The translations under genes and the position numbers were made by a program. Shown piece by piece: positions 8,499-17,567 of a DNA stretch of 64,000 nucleotides. The stretch comes from UBA5078 sp051252515. GTDB taxonomy: Bacteria; Pseudomonadota; Gammaproteobacteria; Pseudomonadales; Pseudohongiellaceae. The stretch is taken from the NCBI GenBank assembly GCA_051252515.1, contig JBPOFS010000001.1, forward strand, positions 186,001-250,000. The letters are read 5' to 3'. The notes beneath the pieces were generated by a model that made no database searches, was not told where the DNA came from, and saw nothing but the letters and a program-made list of their open reading frames with translations. Each line of letters opens with the position of its first letter. The stretch's first letter is position 1.

Positions 8499-10177
8499 AC
8501 AAATATTTTATCCTTTTAGCATTGAGCGTATTGGCAGGAAACTCCAATGCACAACCGGCAAGCTCTAGCCTAGAAAACTACCAGAGGCTCGACTTCACGC
8601 TTCCGGGAGATATCGAACGCCTCTTAATCGTCGATGCCAACAACGATGCCCTTGCGGATATTCTCAGCATTGCCGAAGAAAGTGTCAGCCTGTATTTACA
8701 ATCCGCCGATACAGGATTCGACTTCTCTGCGCCGAGCACCACAGTGACTTTCGAAGGGCGCAGTATCGGTTGGGATCTTAGCGATAACTATGTTGATACC
8801 GATGGGGTGGCGCGATTTTCAATGCTCGCGCTTGTCGATGGCAACCGAGTCATGCAATGGCCGGTTATAGACGGTGAGTTCGCAGAGCCCATAGAACTCC
8901 TGAGCGGTTTAAGCGGATTCTCGGGTGCGGGCATCAATCGATTACGGTTCTCGCGCGACCTTAACGACGACAACAGAGAAGACCTCATCATCCCTAACGC
9001 CGGCACCCTTCAGCTGTTTATTCGCAATGCAGACAATCGCTATCAACCCCCCATTAGCGTGGTGTCGGATATGCGTAATTTCACTAACCTCTATATCCAA
9101 GACTCCTTAGAGCGCGACGTTGGGCAGACCATAAGCATCCCCTCTATTGAGTTGCGGGATGTGAACAACGACGGGCGCCCCGATTTAATATCCGAAACCG
9201 AAGAGCGCTTTGATGTCTCACTCGCCAATAGCGACGGAGACTATTTCCCGCAAATGCCCACCTACACAGTGGACCGCGAAGAGATTAGAGACCGGCTCGG
9301 CAATTTCGATTTCGATCAGCTCGATTTTGCCAACCTCACGGGGATTCTGGCACTGACTCATGAAGAGTTATTGCAAGACGTTAACGGCGACAATATCGAT
9401 GACTTTGTCATGCGCGAAGGCGGCAAGGTTTCCTTGTTTGCCGGCACGGCCACAGGAATGGATTTCTCGCAACCCAAGCAAGTGCTGCGCTCCGGTGGTA
9501 ACGTTTTAACCGTATTCCTTCATGACGAAGATGGTGACGGGCGCAAAGACCTTTGGTTGTGGCGAGTTGAGCCCATCTCGGTTGGGGATATTTTCCTATG
9601 GCTCGCGATCTCGGGCAGCATCAATGTCGAAGCCTTCGTCTATCGCAATGAGGGGGAAACGTTTGCGCGACGCCCCGCTCGTCAAGTCACCGTGGCACTA
9701 AAATTCCCATCAGCCGTGCGTATGCTTAGCTCAGTGATTGATATTCGTGAGCAAGCCCAGAATGTACGTGAAGCCCCGCACATTCCCACTTTGGCCGCCA
9801 ATATCAGTGGCATCGGCAACGCCCAAGACCTGATCGTATTGTTAGACCAACAAGTACAGGTGTTCCACAACAGCATTACGCCAACCCCAGCCCTTGCTGA
9901 GGATCGTTTTCTAGCATCACTAAACTATAGCCAAACCCGCGACGATTATGAGATCGACATACGTCGCATCATCGACGAGTTTGAAATTGAGCTCAATAGC
10001 GAGTTAAAAGAAGTACAAGGACGTAATCCCGATCAAACGATGGCGTTGGATCAAGCCCTTAGAAATGGGGATGTTATGAGTGCGACGCTCAATGGCGACG
10101 GTTTCGATGATCTGTTTATTTTCTATGAACGCACTAAGGAGAGCATAGCGGGGACATTGCTTTTATCCACGCCATAA
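8495..10177 (+). CDS. Exported FG-GAP/VCBS-repeat beta-propeller protein (copy 2)
   Basis: A 560-residue protein whose ATG overlaps the stop of the preceding propeller gene (ATGA). It has a Sec signal peptide (cleavage near residue 20, SNAQ) and at least five calcium-type loops, for example DLNDDNREDL, DVNNDGRPDL, DVNGDNIDDF, DEDGDGRKDL and LNGDGFDDL. The architecture parallels copy 1, but loop sequences differ, so this is an old duplication rather than a recent copy. A region around residues 470-520 is rich in charged residues and interrupts the propeller. Both propellers probably act in the same complex; a function cannot be assigned. Confidence 0.82.
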   Translation: MNKYFILLALSVLAGNSNAQPASSSLENYQRLDFTLPGDIERLLIVDANNDALADILSIAEESVSLYLQSADTGFDFSAPSTTVTFEGRSIGWDLSDNYVDTDGVARFSMLALVDGNRVMQWPVIDGEFAEPIELLSGLSGFSGAGINRLRFSRDLNDDNREDLIIPNAGTLQLFIRNADNRYQPPISVVSDMRNFTNLYIQDSLERDVGQTISIPSIELRDVNNDGRPDLISETEERFDVSLANSDGDYFPQMPTYTVDREEIRDRLGNFDFDQLDFANLTGILALTHEELLQDVNGDNIDDFVMREGGKVSLFAGTATGMDFSQPKQVLRSGGNVLTVFLHDEDGDGRKDLWLWRVEPISVGDIFLWLAISGSINVEAFVYRNEGETFARRPARQVTVALKFPSAVRMLSSVIDIREQAQNVREAPHIPTLAANISGIGNAQDLIVLLDQQVQVFHNSITPTPALAEDRFLASLNYSQTRDDYEIDIRRIIDEFEIELNSELKEVQGRNPDQTMALDQALRNGDVMSATLNGDGFDDLFIFYERTKESIAGTLLLSTP

Positions 10178-10222
10178 GTGCAGAAACAACCCCTTAAACT
10201 GCACTGACAAACCGGAGCAACA

Positions 10223-10456
10223 ATGAGAAGAATACTCCTGGTCACACTTATAAGCGCCATTATTATTGTCAACGCTCTCGCCTACCTAGTAGAGGTCTAT
10301 GGCGATGTCCCTATCGCGCCTATGTTCCGTTTTGCGTTGATCGTTGGCATCATGTTCATTACCGCTATTTTTGCAGGTGCGGCGGCCTTGTTGGGTTTCT
10401 TCGAGAAAGAAGAGCCCAACAATGACTCGAGCCGCAGCCAAAACCCTAGGCGATAG
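10223..10456 (+). CDS. Small two-helix membrane protein
   Basis: A 77-residue protein starting at 10223, with a CGGAGC ribosome site ten bases upstream. Two hydrophobic helices (about residues 4-22 and 32-60) are separated by a short loop. A charged tail rich in Glu, Asn, Ser and Arg follows and is probably cytoplasmic. No family is recognised. It lies between the propeller and the outer-membrane barrel genes, in the same direction with about 50-base gaps, and probably belongs to the same transcript. It could be a small structural or regulatory subunit. Confidence 0.6.
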   Translation: MRRILLVTLISAIIIVNALAYLVEVYGDVPIAPMFRFALIVGIMFITAIFAGAAALLGFFEKEEPNNDSSRSQNPRR

Positions 10457-10509
10457 GCACTCGTGACGTTAAACTGCGGAGCAATAGGAAATCATAGGGG
10501 ACCTGCTGC

Positions 10510-11430
10510 ATGAAATCGTCTTTAGGGCTGAGTACAAGTGTGCTATCGATAACGCTCGCCAGCTATTTATTCGGCGACATAGCGAACGCACAAGCAAATG
10601 ACTTTTTAGACGTGAGCGTTGCTGTACAGCATGATGACAATATTACGCGCGCGTTTCTTAGCGACGATCAACTCAGTGACAATAGTGCCCATGCGACGCT
10701 TTCGGCAGGTCGATTATTGCAACTCCCCAACCTGGACACCTTAAGCTTATTCGCCGAGCTTGGCCGCCATCACTTTGATTCGCTCAATGGCCTCAACAGC
10801 AGCCACGTCACTCTAGGGGCAAGTTATCAGCACAAGTTTGGCTTAGGGGCGTTTGCTCCGACCTTGAGCTCTACTATTAGTTGGACTCTTGAGGATAGCC
10901 GCACAGAGATTCGCAGTCGTGAGTTCAATACACTAGATGTCAATTTCCGCAAAAGGCTCAGTAACGCATGGGATTTTTCGGCCGGAGCGAGCGTCGAGAA
11001 CAGTGACGGAAAATACGATGGTGCCATGTACGCCAGTATGTACAGCCCTGACAACGACATCTTCGACTTCTCTCAAACCTCGGTTTTTACAGCACTAAAT
11101 TACACGTTTGCCAATTACTCAACGCTGAACCTTAGTTATAACTTCACTGACGGTTATACAGTATCAAACGCCCTTGCCCCGAATCCTACATTGCTAGCAA
11201 TAGCTGACGCGCTCACCATTGATGCGGCGATACCGGCACCTGCTGGACGCAATATAGTGGCTTATTCTTTAGAGACCAATGCCCATATTTGGACTTTAGA
11301 TTGGAGTTATCCGATAGGGCGAGACACTTCGATCTCGGCGGCTTATAGCTGGCAGGACATCTCGGCCCGGGCGGGCGTAGATTATTCAAACAATCGCACT
11401 AGCCTGACTTTGGTACACATACTCAAATAG
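10510..11430 (+). CDS. Outer-membrane beta-barrel protein
   Basis: A 306-residue protein starting behind an AGGGGACC ribosome site. It has a Sec signal peptide (cleavage after NAQA, near residue 29). The remainder consists of alternating strands such as LDVSVAVQHDDN, LSLFAELGRH and LNLSYNFTDG with polar turns, the pattern of a transmembrane barrel of roughly 12-14 strands. Members of this type often appear as uncharacterised outer-membrane proteins in surface-polymer loci. The last residues (LTLVHILK) lack the usual terminal Phe. It ends the co-directional locus, and a 15-bp hairpin starts inside its last codons. It may provide the outer-membrane exit or anchor for the locus. Confidence 0.7.
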   Translation: MKSSLGLSTSVLSITLASYLFGDIANAQANDFLDVSVAVQHDDNITRAFLSDDQLSDNSAHATLSAGRLLQLPNLDTLSLFAELGRHHFDSLNGLNSSHVTLGASYQHKFGLGAFAPTLSSTISWTLEDSRTEIRSREFNTLDVNFRKRLSNAWDFSAGASVENSDGKYDGAMYASMYSPDNDIFDFSQTSVFTALNYTFANYSTLNLSYNFTDGYTVSNALAPNPTLLAIADALTIDAAIPAPAGRNIVAYSLETNAHIWTLDWSYPIGRDTSISAAYSWQDISARAGVDYSNNRTSLTLVHILK

Positions 11431-11443
11431 TCAGGCTAGTGCG
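11395..11443. terminator. Perfect 15-bp hairpin between convergent genes
   Basis: Positions 11395-11409 are exactly complementary to 11429-11443, with a 19-base loop. The left arm lies in the last codons of the barrel gene and the right arm spans its stop codon. There is no long T-run, so termination strength is uncertain, but the position between two convergent genes fits a bidirectional terminator. Confidence 0.6.
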
Positions 11444-11451
11444 TTCTTGCA

Positions 11452-12255
11452 TTACTCTTTGACGAATTTCATCGTCAAACGATCACTTTCACCAATTGCT
11501 TCGAACTTAGGACGGTCAGCGTCCGAGACTCCACGAAGATTAGGAGGCAAATTCCATACGCCGCCTTCGTGATCTTTGGTGTCCATTGGATTGGCATTGA
11601 TTTCCGATTTGGCAGCTAAGGCAAAACCGTGCTTAGTCATAAGGTCAATCAACTGCTGCTCATGAATATAGCCAGTGCCTGGCTGGAAAGGCTCATCGGC
11701 ATCACGACGGTGATCGACAATCCCAACAATACCACCCGTTTTAAGCGCTGCATGCCACGCCATCACGATGTTGTCACCGCCTGCAGGAATCCAGTTATGA
11801 GCATTACGGAAGTCGAGAATAAGATCGACTGAGCCTGGCTCAGCGATGACTGATACTCGCTCTGAGACTTGCTCACTGACCTGCACATCGCTATAGACAG
11901 GATTGCTAGCCAAGAACGCATCGTAGCCCTTCACCGCATTGCCCATATAGGCCGCAGGAGGGTTATCCGAACGATCAAACGTCGCCGCGATTAGCTGACC
12001 ATCAGCCTTCAAGTAGGGAGCGAGGATTTCAGTGTACCAACCAGAGCCTGGCCACATCTCTACCACTGTGAAGTCTTTCTTAATTCCAAAGAAGCTCAAT
12101 GTTTCATAAGGATGACGGTACACATCGCGAGCCTTGTTAGCCTCGGTTCGATTTGTGGCATCAACAGCCATCATAAGGTTGTGGTCATGCTGAGCGATTG
12201 CTGGCATGGCCACAACGCTAAAACAAAGTGACGCAAGGGCTAGCATTTTTTTCAT
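11452..12255 (-). CDS. Exported class I methyltransferase-like protein
   Basis: A 267-residue protein. The ATG at 12255 is chosen because CAGGAGC lies upstream and it starts a clean signal peptide (cleavage near PAIAQ, about residue 22). The body keeps a Rossmann-type methyltransferase plan: the WPGSGWYTEIL glycine loop, an acidic strand end near AEPGSVDLIL, and a FRNAHNW segment. This resembles the periplasmic SAM-methyltransferase-like family found widely in proteobacteria. S-adenosylmethionine is not expected in the periplasm, so the true activity of such proteins is unclear. It is transcribed alone, convergent with the barrel gene and divergent from the HupE-like gene. Confidence 0.75.
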   Translation of the reverse strand: MKKMLALASLCFSVVAMPAIAQHDHNLMMAVDATNRTEANKARDVYRHPYETLSFFGIKKDFTVVEMWPGSGWYTEILAPYLKADGQLIAATFDRSDNPPAAYMGNAVKGYDAFLASNPVYSDVQVSEQVSERVSVIAEPGSVDLILDFRNAHNWIPAGGDNIVMAWHAALKTGGIVGIVDHRRDADEPFQPGTGYIHEQQLIDLMTKHGFALAAKSEINANPMDTKDHEGGVWNLPPNLRGVSDADRPKFEAIGESDRLTMKFVKE

Positions 12256-12290
12256 GAGTAGAGCTCCTGACAAATAAGTAATTTTTAATG

Positions 12291-12296
12291 ATTATA
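12291..12296 (-). promoter_or_regulatory. Likely -10 element for the methyltransferase-like gene
   Basis: A perfect TATAAT on the minus strand about 36 bases upstream of the start at 12255. The -35 position (CTTTCC region, 12314-12319) is poor. Probably a sigma-70 promoter. Confidence 0.4.
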
Positions 12297-12419
12297 AAGT
12301 ACGCCAAACAAAAGGAAAGATTCCTAGCCGCAAGCATGTCTTGTATAGCGTTGGCATCATAACCCAGTATCTGTTAAAAACAGCGCGACAACTTACAAGA
12401 CAGGCAAACAAGAGAAAAA

Positions 12420-13208
12420 ATGACGAATTTACGGAAAAATAGTCCAAGGATAGGCTACACCCTATTAACCACCTTACTTTTTGCAAGCTTCAGCACGACG
12501 GCCCTAGCCCACGATGTTTCGGATGCGGCGCGCGAACGTATGCAAAACGGCGGCATATTGGATTATATCTGGACCGGCGCGGAGCACATGCTCACAGGCT
12601 ATGACCACCTCCTATTCCTATTAGGGGTGATGTTTTTTCTAAAAAGTTTCCGCGACATTCTTAAGTTCGTCACCGCCTTTACACTTGGTCACACCCTTAC
12701 CCTCGTTTTTGCCACCTTTGCGGGTATAAGCGCCGATCACTACCTCATCGATGCAGTAATCGCCGTCACTGTTATGTACAAAGGCTTTGAAAACCTCGAC
12801 GGTTTTCGACGTTGGATTGGCACTGCCGCGCCGCCCCTACTGTTCATGGTGTTTACCTTCGGTTTGATCCACGGCTTTGGACTTTCCGCTCGCTTGCAAG
12901 ATCTTACGATTGGCGAGGAGCAAGGGCTGCTCAGCAAAATATTGTTTTTCAATCTTGGTGTAGAGCTTGGGCAAATTGCCGCGCTACTCGTCATGGGTGT
13001 GGTGATACGCGCCTGGCAGAAGACCACCGTTTGGGAACCCATTACACGAGTCGCTAACGGAGCATTGGTGTTCTTTGGCTTTATATTATTGCTGTTCCAA
13101 CTACATGGGTATTTGCATGAAAGCGGACACGTCCATGGCCCCGCAGAAACTGAAGCCGCCGCTGGCGAGATGCACAGCCACGATGGAGGAGAACCCCATG
13201 CCCACTAG
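12420..13208 (+). CDS. HupE/UreJ-family metal permease
   Basis: A 262-residue membrane protein. An N-terminal signal ending near ALAHD is followed by the family hallmark GAEHMLTGYDHLLFLLG (about residues 52-68), then about six helices with conserved His residues (FTLGHTL, GLIHGFG). HupE/UreJ proteins are thought to move nickel or cobalt, usually beside hydrogenase or urease genes, but neither is in this window. The C-terminal 30 residues are rich in His (HESGHVHG, MHSHDGGEPHAH), suggesting a periplasmic or cytoplasmic metal-binding tail. Its last codons overlap the start of the next gene by 11 bases, so the two proteins probably work together. The metal could equally be copper or another divalent ion. 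Confidence 0.85.
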   Translation: MTNLRKNSPRIGYTLLTTLLFASFSTTALAHDVSDAARERMQNGGILDYIWTGAEHMLTGYDHLLFLLGVMFFLKSFRDILKFVTAFTLGHTLTLVFATFAGISADHYLIDAVIAVTVMYKGFENLDGFRRWIGTAAPPLLFMVFTFGLIHGFGLSARLQDLTIGEEQGLLSKILFFNLGVELGQIAALLVMGVVIRAWQKTTVWEPITRVANGALVFFGFILLLFQLHGYLHESGHVHGPAETEAAAGEMHSHDGGEPHAH

Positions 13209-13623
13209 TCGACTACTGGCAGTGCTCACAATAGTTTCCACTTTATTTGCTAGCACAGCACTCGCGCAGGCTCCCCAACTTGACCTGCTCAACGATGGCA
13301 ACTTAATCATTGGGATTGTGAATACGGCGCAAGGAGCCCCTGCGGCGGACACTGCCATCACTGTGCAGAACCTCAGCCAGAACGGCACCATCACATCGAT
13401 AAGTACCGATGCCGCGGGCGTGTTTATCATGACGGGGGAGTATGAAACTGAATATAGTTTTCACGCGCAGATTGCAGGTCAAAGCAACACGGCGACGATC
13501 ATCACCGCCGCTGCACCAGCGCAGCCGTTTCAATGGCCTCCCATCTACATCACTCTAGCCGCGCTAGGGCTGCTTTCGTTGATTCCTGCACACTTCTTAC
13601 GCCGCAAAGACTTAGCGGCGTAA
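13198..13623 (+). CDS. Exported Ig-like domain protein with C-terminal membrane anchor
   Basis: A 141-residue protein. The ATG at 13198 lies inside the end of the permease gene, follows GGAGGA and begins a Sec signal peptide (cleavage near ALAQ, residue 24). Residues about 35-105 read like a carboxypeptidase regulatory-like beta-sandwich (NLIIGIVNTAQGAPAADTAI, then a TDAAGVF turn). A single helix (about 112-131) and a basic RRKD tail follow, so the domain faces the periplasm. Small anchored domains of this kind accompany some nickel and cobalt transporters. The overlap with the HupE-like gene makes a role as its periplasmic accessory likely but unproven. Confidence 0.7.
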   Translation: MPTSRLLAVLTIVSTLFASTALAQAPQLDLLNDGNLIIGIVNTAQGAPAADTAITVQNLSQNGTITSISTDAAGVFIMTGEYETEYSFHAQIAGQSNTATIITAAAPAQPFQWPPIYITLAALGLLSLIPAHFLRRKDLAA

Positions 13624-13625
13624 GA
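13595..13625. terminator. 11-bp hairpin spanning a stop codon
   Basis: 13595-13605 pairs perfectly with 13615-13625 around a 9-base loop. The right arm includes the TAA stop of the Ig-like gene. The convergent DUF5916 gene ends eight bases beyond. No T-run follows, so this is a candidate bidirectional terminator only. Confidence 0.5.
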
Positions 13626-13632
13626 GGCTCGC

Positions 13633-15885
13633 TCAGGGCTGCCAGGCGTAACTAAACTTCGCGAACAGAGTGCGAGAGCTCGTTTCAATCGAGTTCAAGT
13701 CATCGTTCTGGAAACCCGAATCTGAATAGCCCACAAAGAATAGCGTTTGCGCACTCAACTTATAACTGTAAAGCAGTTGGGTGGATAGCTCTTTGGCCTT
13801 GGCCTGTACTGGGCGAATATAAAGCGATTGTTCTCGCTCTGTGTCCGCATATTGTAGGATCAAGCGCACAAAACTGCGCGTACTGAACTGGTAAGTGGCC
13901 TTAAGTTCCGTCAAATTTGCCGTAAACAAACGCCCGCCGTTTACATCAAAGGTTTGATAGACATGTTCTAGATCAAACTGCAGGTGGCGCCCATACTGAA
14001 AGTTTATCTCGGGCGTATAACGCTTCGATTTTCCCAGGCGAGTGTTGGCAAAATCCACCACATCTTCGACACGTACTTGCATGCTAGCGTAGACATTGCT
14101 GTGCGGACGTAATGACAAAGACAGTTGATTAAACTGTTCATCGAAATAGAAACCATTGAAGTAAGTCTTGCTGCCACCAAATAAACCAAACAGGCTTGAT
14201 TGATACGGGCCATCCAACTCAAGGAAAACTTCGAACTCTTCCTCTAGCTCGAAACCAGATTGATCATGAGTTTTATCCCAGTCTAGCGCGATGCGAATTC
14301 TATCGAAGAAGCTCTCGTTTCCATAACGCCAACTATGGCCTACTCGCAGGGTATTGCGATCGAAATCGACACGATTGATGAAGCCCATGTCCGCTCGAAA
14401 GTCTTTGCCATAGCTGATGTGCTCCGCCCAAACATCCCAACGACGGTCGTTGTGCCGATACTCTAGAAAGGTTGTATTGTCATCAAGACTATCGTCTTGT
14501 CCGTAACGGGTTTGAATCGCTAATGGGTAATCGGACTGTGAGCGCAAATACTGCACGTTAATGACATCGCTATCACTCAAACGCAAGCTTCCGTCTACCC
14601 CTGCCACTGTATTGGAATAGCCCCCGCCTTCCCGACGAGTTAATACCGTACCGAAGCTTGAGTTATTCCAAACGTCTTGGCGATAGCGCAACACAGAGAC
14701 ATTACTTTCGGTGCCCATAAGATTAGCAATCTGCGAGCCTTGGCTATCAGGGATCAAAAAGCTCGTTGACGTATCATTGAGCTGCATAACACCGTAGTTA
14801 TGATTTCCGCTTTTGCCGGTAAGTTTTATTCCGTAATCTGGATCGGCAATATTACGCGTGTGAACAATATTCAAATTAGTGTTGAAATAGTCCGCGCCAT
14901 CTAAAAAGAAGGTGCGCTTCTCTGGGTAATAAAGCGAGAACGTATTGTTGATGTCCAGCTGGGCACTGTCGGCCTCTACTTGAGAAAAGTCAGGGTTCAA
15001 AGTGGCATTCAGGTACATATCCTGATTAATGCCCCAACGCAGATCCATCCCTGCTTCTGTCTCATGCTCAGTATCACCCCAAGAGTCGACTACGGGGTTA
15101 GGGCGTGAGCGTTGCACACGAGAGGTGATTGTTGGAATGACTTCGATATTGCGGCTTGGCTGTACATTCGCAAAACCACTGGCCTTTTGAAACTGACAAA
15201 CGAAGCAGGAAATATCTCGCTCTACATTGGAATCTGAAAAACGGTAACGACGATCACGAGGATAATCTCGGATAAATCGAACGCCCCACACTTTCTCCTC
15301 TGCACCACTAGGGAACCGCAGTTGCTTGAAAGGTATCGCCATCTCTACCATATAACCGGTATCGATAATTCTCCCCTCACTCTCCCACAAGGCATTCCAC
15401 GAATCATCTTCGCTATCATTCAAGTCATCGGCAATCGCATCGTATTGCACGCCAAGCGGGCTCACCAAGAAGTTGAATGAGCGGACACCGTCATTGAAGG
15501 TATCCAATGACACGCCGACGTAATCAGTGCCGCCTATCTGATCTCTATCTCGATAAAACGCTCGAATCTGACTAGGGTCAGGGTCTTGTGCAATAAAGCC
15601 TATATATAAATACTCACCGTCTTCCATGATGAAGGCTTCGGTTTGTACTGGAGCAGGAAGACCTGCGGTGGGATTAAACTGTGTGTCGAGCATTACTTTA
15701 CTTGCTGCAGCCCACTCATCGGCGCGCACGTCACCATCGATCCGAGGCGCGACACTGACTCGTGGAATGTGAAACGCAGGAGAGTCCTGAGCACTTACCG
15801 AAGACGTCGCCAATAGTGATGCGAAAACTGCACAGATTCCTATAGACGAACGAAAATACCTTGCTTGCCACACTGATTCCAACAT
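13633..15885 (-). CDS. DUF5916-type outer-membrane protein with CBM9-like domain
   Basis: A 750-residue protein whose ATG at 15885 follows a GAGAGG ribosome site. It has a Sec signal peptide (about residues 1-33, SVSAQ). Residues about 42-240 form a CBM9-like sandwich of the family linked to DUF5916 (PRIDGDVRADEWAAA, then YLYIGFIAQDPDP and VGVSLDTFNDG). From about 250 to the end come alternating strands and turns of a large barrel ending in FAKFSYAWQP, with the aromatic-rich terminus expected for outer-membrane insertion. The family is common in marine bacteria, often with polysaccharide or peptide uptake genes, but no function is established. It is monocistronic and convergent with the HupE group. 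Confidence 0.85.
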   Translation of the reverse strand: MLESVWQARYFRSSIGICAVFASLLATSSVSAQDSPAFHIPRVSVAPRIDGDVRADEWAAASKVMLDTQFNPTAGLPAPVQTEAFIMEDGEYLYIGFIAQDPDPSQIRAFYRDRDQIGGTDYVGVSLDTFNDGVRSFNFLVSPLGVQYDAIADDLNDSEDDSWNALWESEGRIIDTGYMVEMAIPFKQLRFPSGAEEKVWGVRFIRDYPRDRRYRFSDSNVERDISCFVCQFQKASGFANVQPSRNIEVIPTITSRVQRSRPNPVVDSWGDTEHETEAGMDLRWGINQDMYLNATLNPDFSQVEADSAQLDINNTFSLYYPEKRTFFLDGADYFNTNLNIVHTRNIADPDYGIKLTGKSGNHNYGVMQLNDTSTSFLIPDSQGSQIANLMGTESNVSVLRYRQDVWNNSSFGTVLTRREGGGYSNTVAGVDGSLRLSDSDVINVQYLRSQSDYPLAIQTRYGQDDSLDDNTTFLEYRHNDRRWDVWAEHISYGKDFRADMGFINRVDFDRNTLRVGHSWRYGNESFFDRIRIALDWDKTHDQSGFELEEEFEVFLELDGPYQSSLFGLFGGSKTYFNGFYFDEQFNQLSLSLRPHSNVYASMQVRVEDVVDFANTRLGKSKRYTPEINFQYGRHLQFDLEHVYQTFDVNGGRLFTANLTELKATYQFSTRSFVRLILQYADTEREQSLYIRPVQAKAKELSTQLLYSYKLSAQTLFFVGYSDSGFQNDDLNSIETSSRTLFAKFSYAWQP

Positions 15886-16053
15886 AAAGCCTCTCGTTTT
15901 TATTCTTTTAAATTTCTATGGTCATCGCGGCCAGTAACAGCGATGTATCAATGGGTATGCAGGATCTAGACCAGAAAAATTCCCATAGAATTCAATGCAC
16001 CCGCAAAAATTTCTGGCGAATTTTGTCAAATAAGAGCGGAATTAGCTACAAAA

Positions 16054-16097
16054 ACACTAACCACCCTGTATCAAGAATGACTCAGGGTGGTTAGTGT
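16054..16097 (-). terminator. Rho-independent terminator of the porin gene
   Basis: A 15-bp perfect stem (16054-16068 with 16083-16097) and a 14-base loop lie just past the stop of the minus-strand porin gene. On that strand the stem is followed at once by a TTTT run, the classic arrangement. Confidence 0.8.
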
Positions 16098-16103
16098 CAA
16101 TGA

Positions 16104-17492
16104 CTAGAAGGAAAGTTGTGTTTGCAGATACGCGTAGTGAGTCATCGAAGGGGTTTGCCCTGCCGATACAGTCTCGGCAAATTCACCAGCACTGAGCCAG
16201 GTAAACCCGCTGTCCACTGCAAGGTTTCCAGGAATCGCATTCCAGCGTAGACGAGTCTCAAGTTGCTGGCCAAGTTCGGTTCCCGAGTTACCCGTGGGGT
16301 CGCGCCAGCCTGTGCCACCCCAAGAATCACGATTACTCGCTAAGTCAAAGTCGCGCAGTGTTGCAGTAAGGCTTAAGTTCTCATTAAACGTTAATGCGAC
16401 GCGTGCCCCAACAGTCGAAACATTCGTGCGCCAGAACGGACCATAGATAGAGGTTTGACCGAAGTCCGCGCGACGGGCACCAAAAAGTGTATCGAAGCGA
16501 TTGTTCTCACTGTCGAAAGGATCATCATCACCGGAGGCGTAGTCGTAAAGTATCTGAGCTCTAGGCTGTAGTGGCGAATCAAAGGTATAACCGGCTTCGA
16601 CATGATAGAAAGCGGCACGATGATCGAGGTCACGAGTGTCCGAAGAGCTAGAGGTCGCACGAGACTCCCCCACCTGCCATGCCGTTTGCACTTCGAAATC
16701 AAATTGCTGCACTTGTGCAGGCTTATAGATACGAGTGCCAAAAGTCGTCAGCGCAAGATCAGCGTACTGTTCATCGCCGGTGTCTTTCTCTACTAAGTGA
16801 AATACGTAGAACTCGCTACGCAGATCAGGAAAGACGTTGGGCAGAGTCGCAAACAAACCCGATATCCTTGCGCCTTTACTTTCCTCGTTCCACTGAATTT
16901 TATTGTCGATTATATCCGCACGGTTATTAGGGAAACGAATGACTTGTGCAAAATGAAACGCCTTCCAGTGATCGCCATTCTCACGCAGTAAGTCGCCAGA
17001 GGCGCCAGTAAAACTATTGGGTTCTACGGATATTGTGCGAGACATTAATCGACGCGCTTCAAGATTGAGCGTTTGTCGCCCGAGTCGCAACTCAATATCG
17101 TCGCTCCCGGCAATGACATCATCCCAGCGCCAAGTGGCATACAACTGCTGCAGATCCAAAGCGCCAACGGTGCGTGAGTTAACAGGCGAACCATCATCAG
17201 CGAGCGCCTGACGAGTGTCGGCAATTTCAAAGTTCAGTTTGAAGAAATCATTGCGATATTGCCCATCCATTAAAAACCGCGACGTAAACAATTGATCAGA
17301 GCTGCCGTTATTCGAGCGGCGAAACTGACCATCCAAAAACTCGATACGGTTAAGCAGAGAAAACTTAAGCTCAAAATTCTCGCTCGGCTCCAGCAATCGA
17401 TAAGCAGTATCAGATTGAGCGTAGGTATTGCTACTCAATGTAATGAAGAGGCCTACTAACGCCAATAATGCGCGATTTCCCGAATAATTCAT
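16104..17492 (-). CDS. Alginate-export-type outer-membrane porin
   Basis: A 462-residue protein with a signal peptide (about 1-25, NTYAQ) followed by a beta-barrel. Motifs near the N-terminal third match the alginate-export (AlgE-like) domain family: a FKLNFEIADTRQ strand, DLQQLYATWRW, and IELRLGRQTLNLEARRLMS. The barrel ends in LQTQLSF with a terminal Phe, as expected for BAM-dependent assembly. Members pass acidic or neutral sugars or hydrophobic compounds; no alginate biosynthesis genes lie nearby, so export of alginate should not be assumed. The gene is followed by a strong terminator and has its own upstream region. Confidence 0.82.
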   Translation of the reverse strand: MNYSGNRALLALVGLFITLSSNTYAQSDTAYRLLEPSENFELKFSLLNRIEFLDGQFRRSNNGSSDQLFTSRFLMDGQYRNDFFKLNFEIADTRQALADDGSPVNSRTVGALDLQQLYATWRWDDVIAGSDDIELRLGRQTLNLEARRLMSRTISVEPNSFTGASGDLLRENGDHWKAFHFAQVIRFPNNRADIIDNKIQWNEESKGARISGLFATLPNVFPDLRSEFYVFHLVEKDTGDEQYADLALTTFGTRIYKPAQVQQFDFEVQTAWQVGESRATSSSSDTRDLDHRAAFYHVEAGYTFDSPLQPRAQILYDYASGDDDPFDSENNRFDTLFGARRADFGQTSIYGPFWRTNVSTVGARVALTFNENLSLTATLRDFDLASNRDSWGGTGWRDPTGNSGTELGQQLETRLRWNAIPGNLAVDSGFTWLSAGEFAETVSAGQTPSMTHYAYLQTQLSF

Positions 17493-17567
17493 TGCTTAAC
17501 GCCCTGTTAGCTAAAAGTCGCGACAACTTTAACGAGTTTGATGAAGGGAAGCAAAAACAAATCAAGA

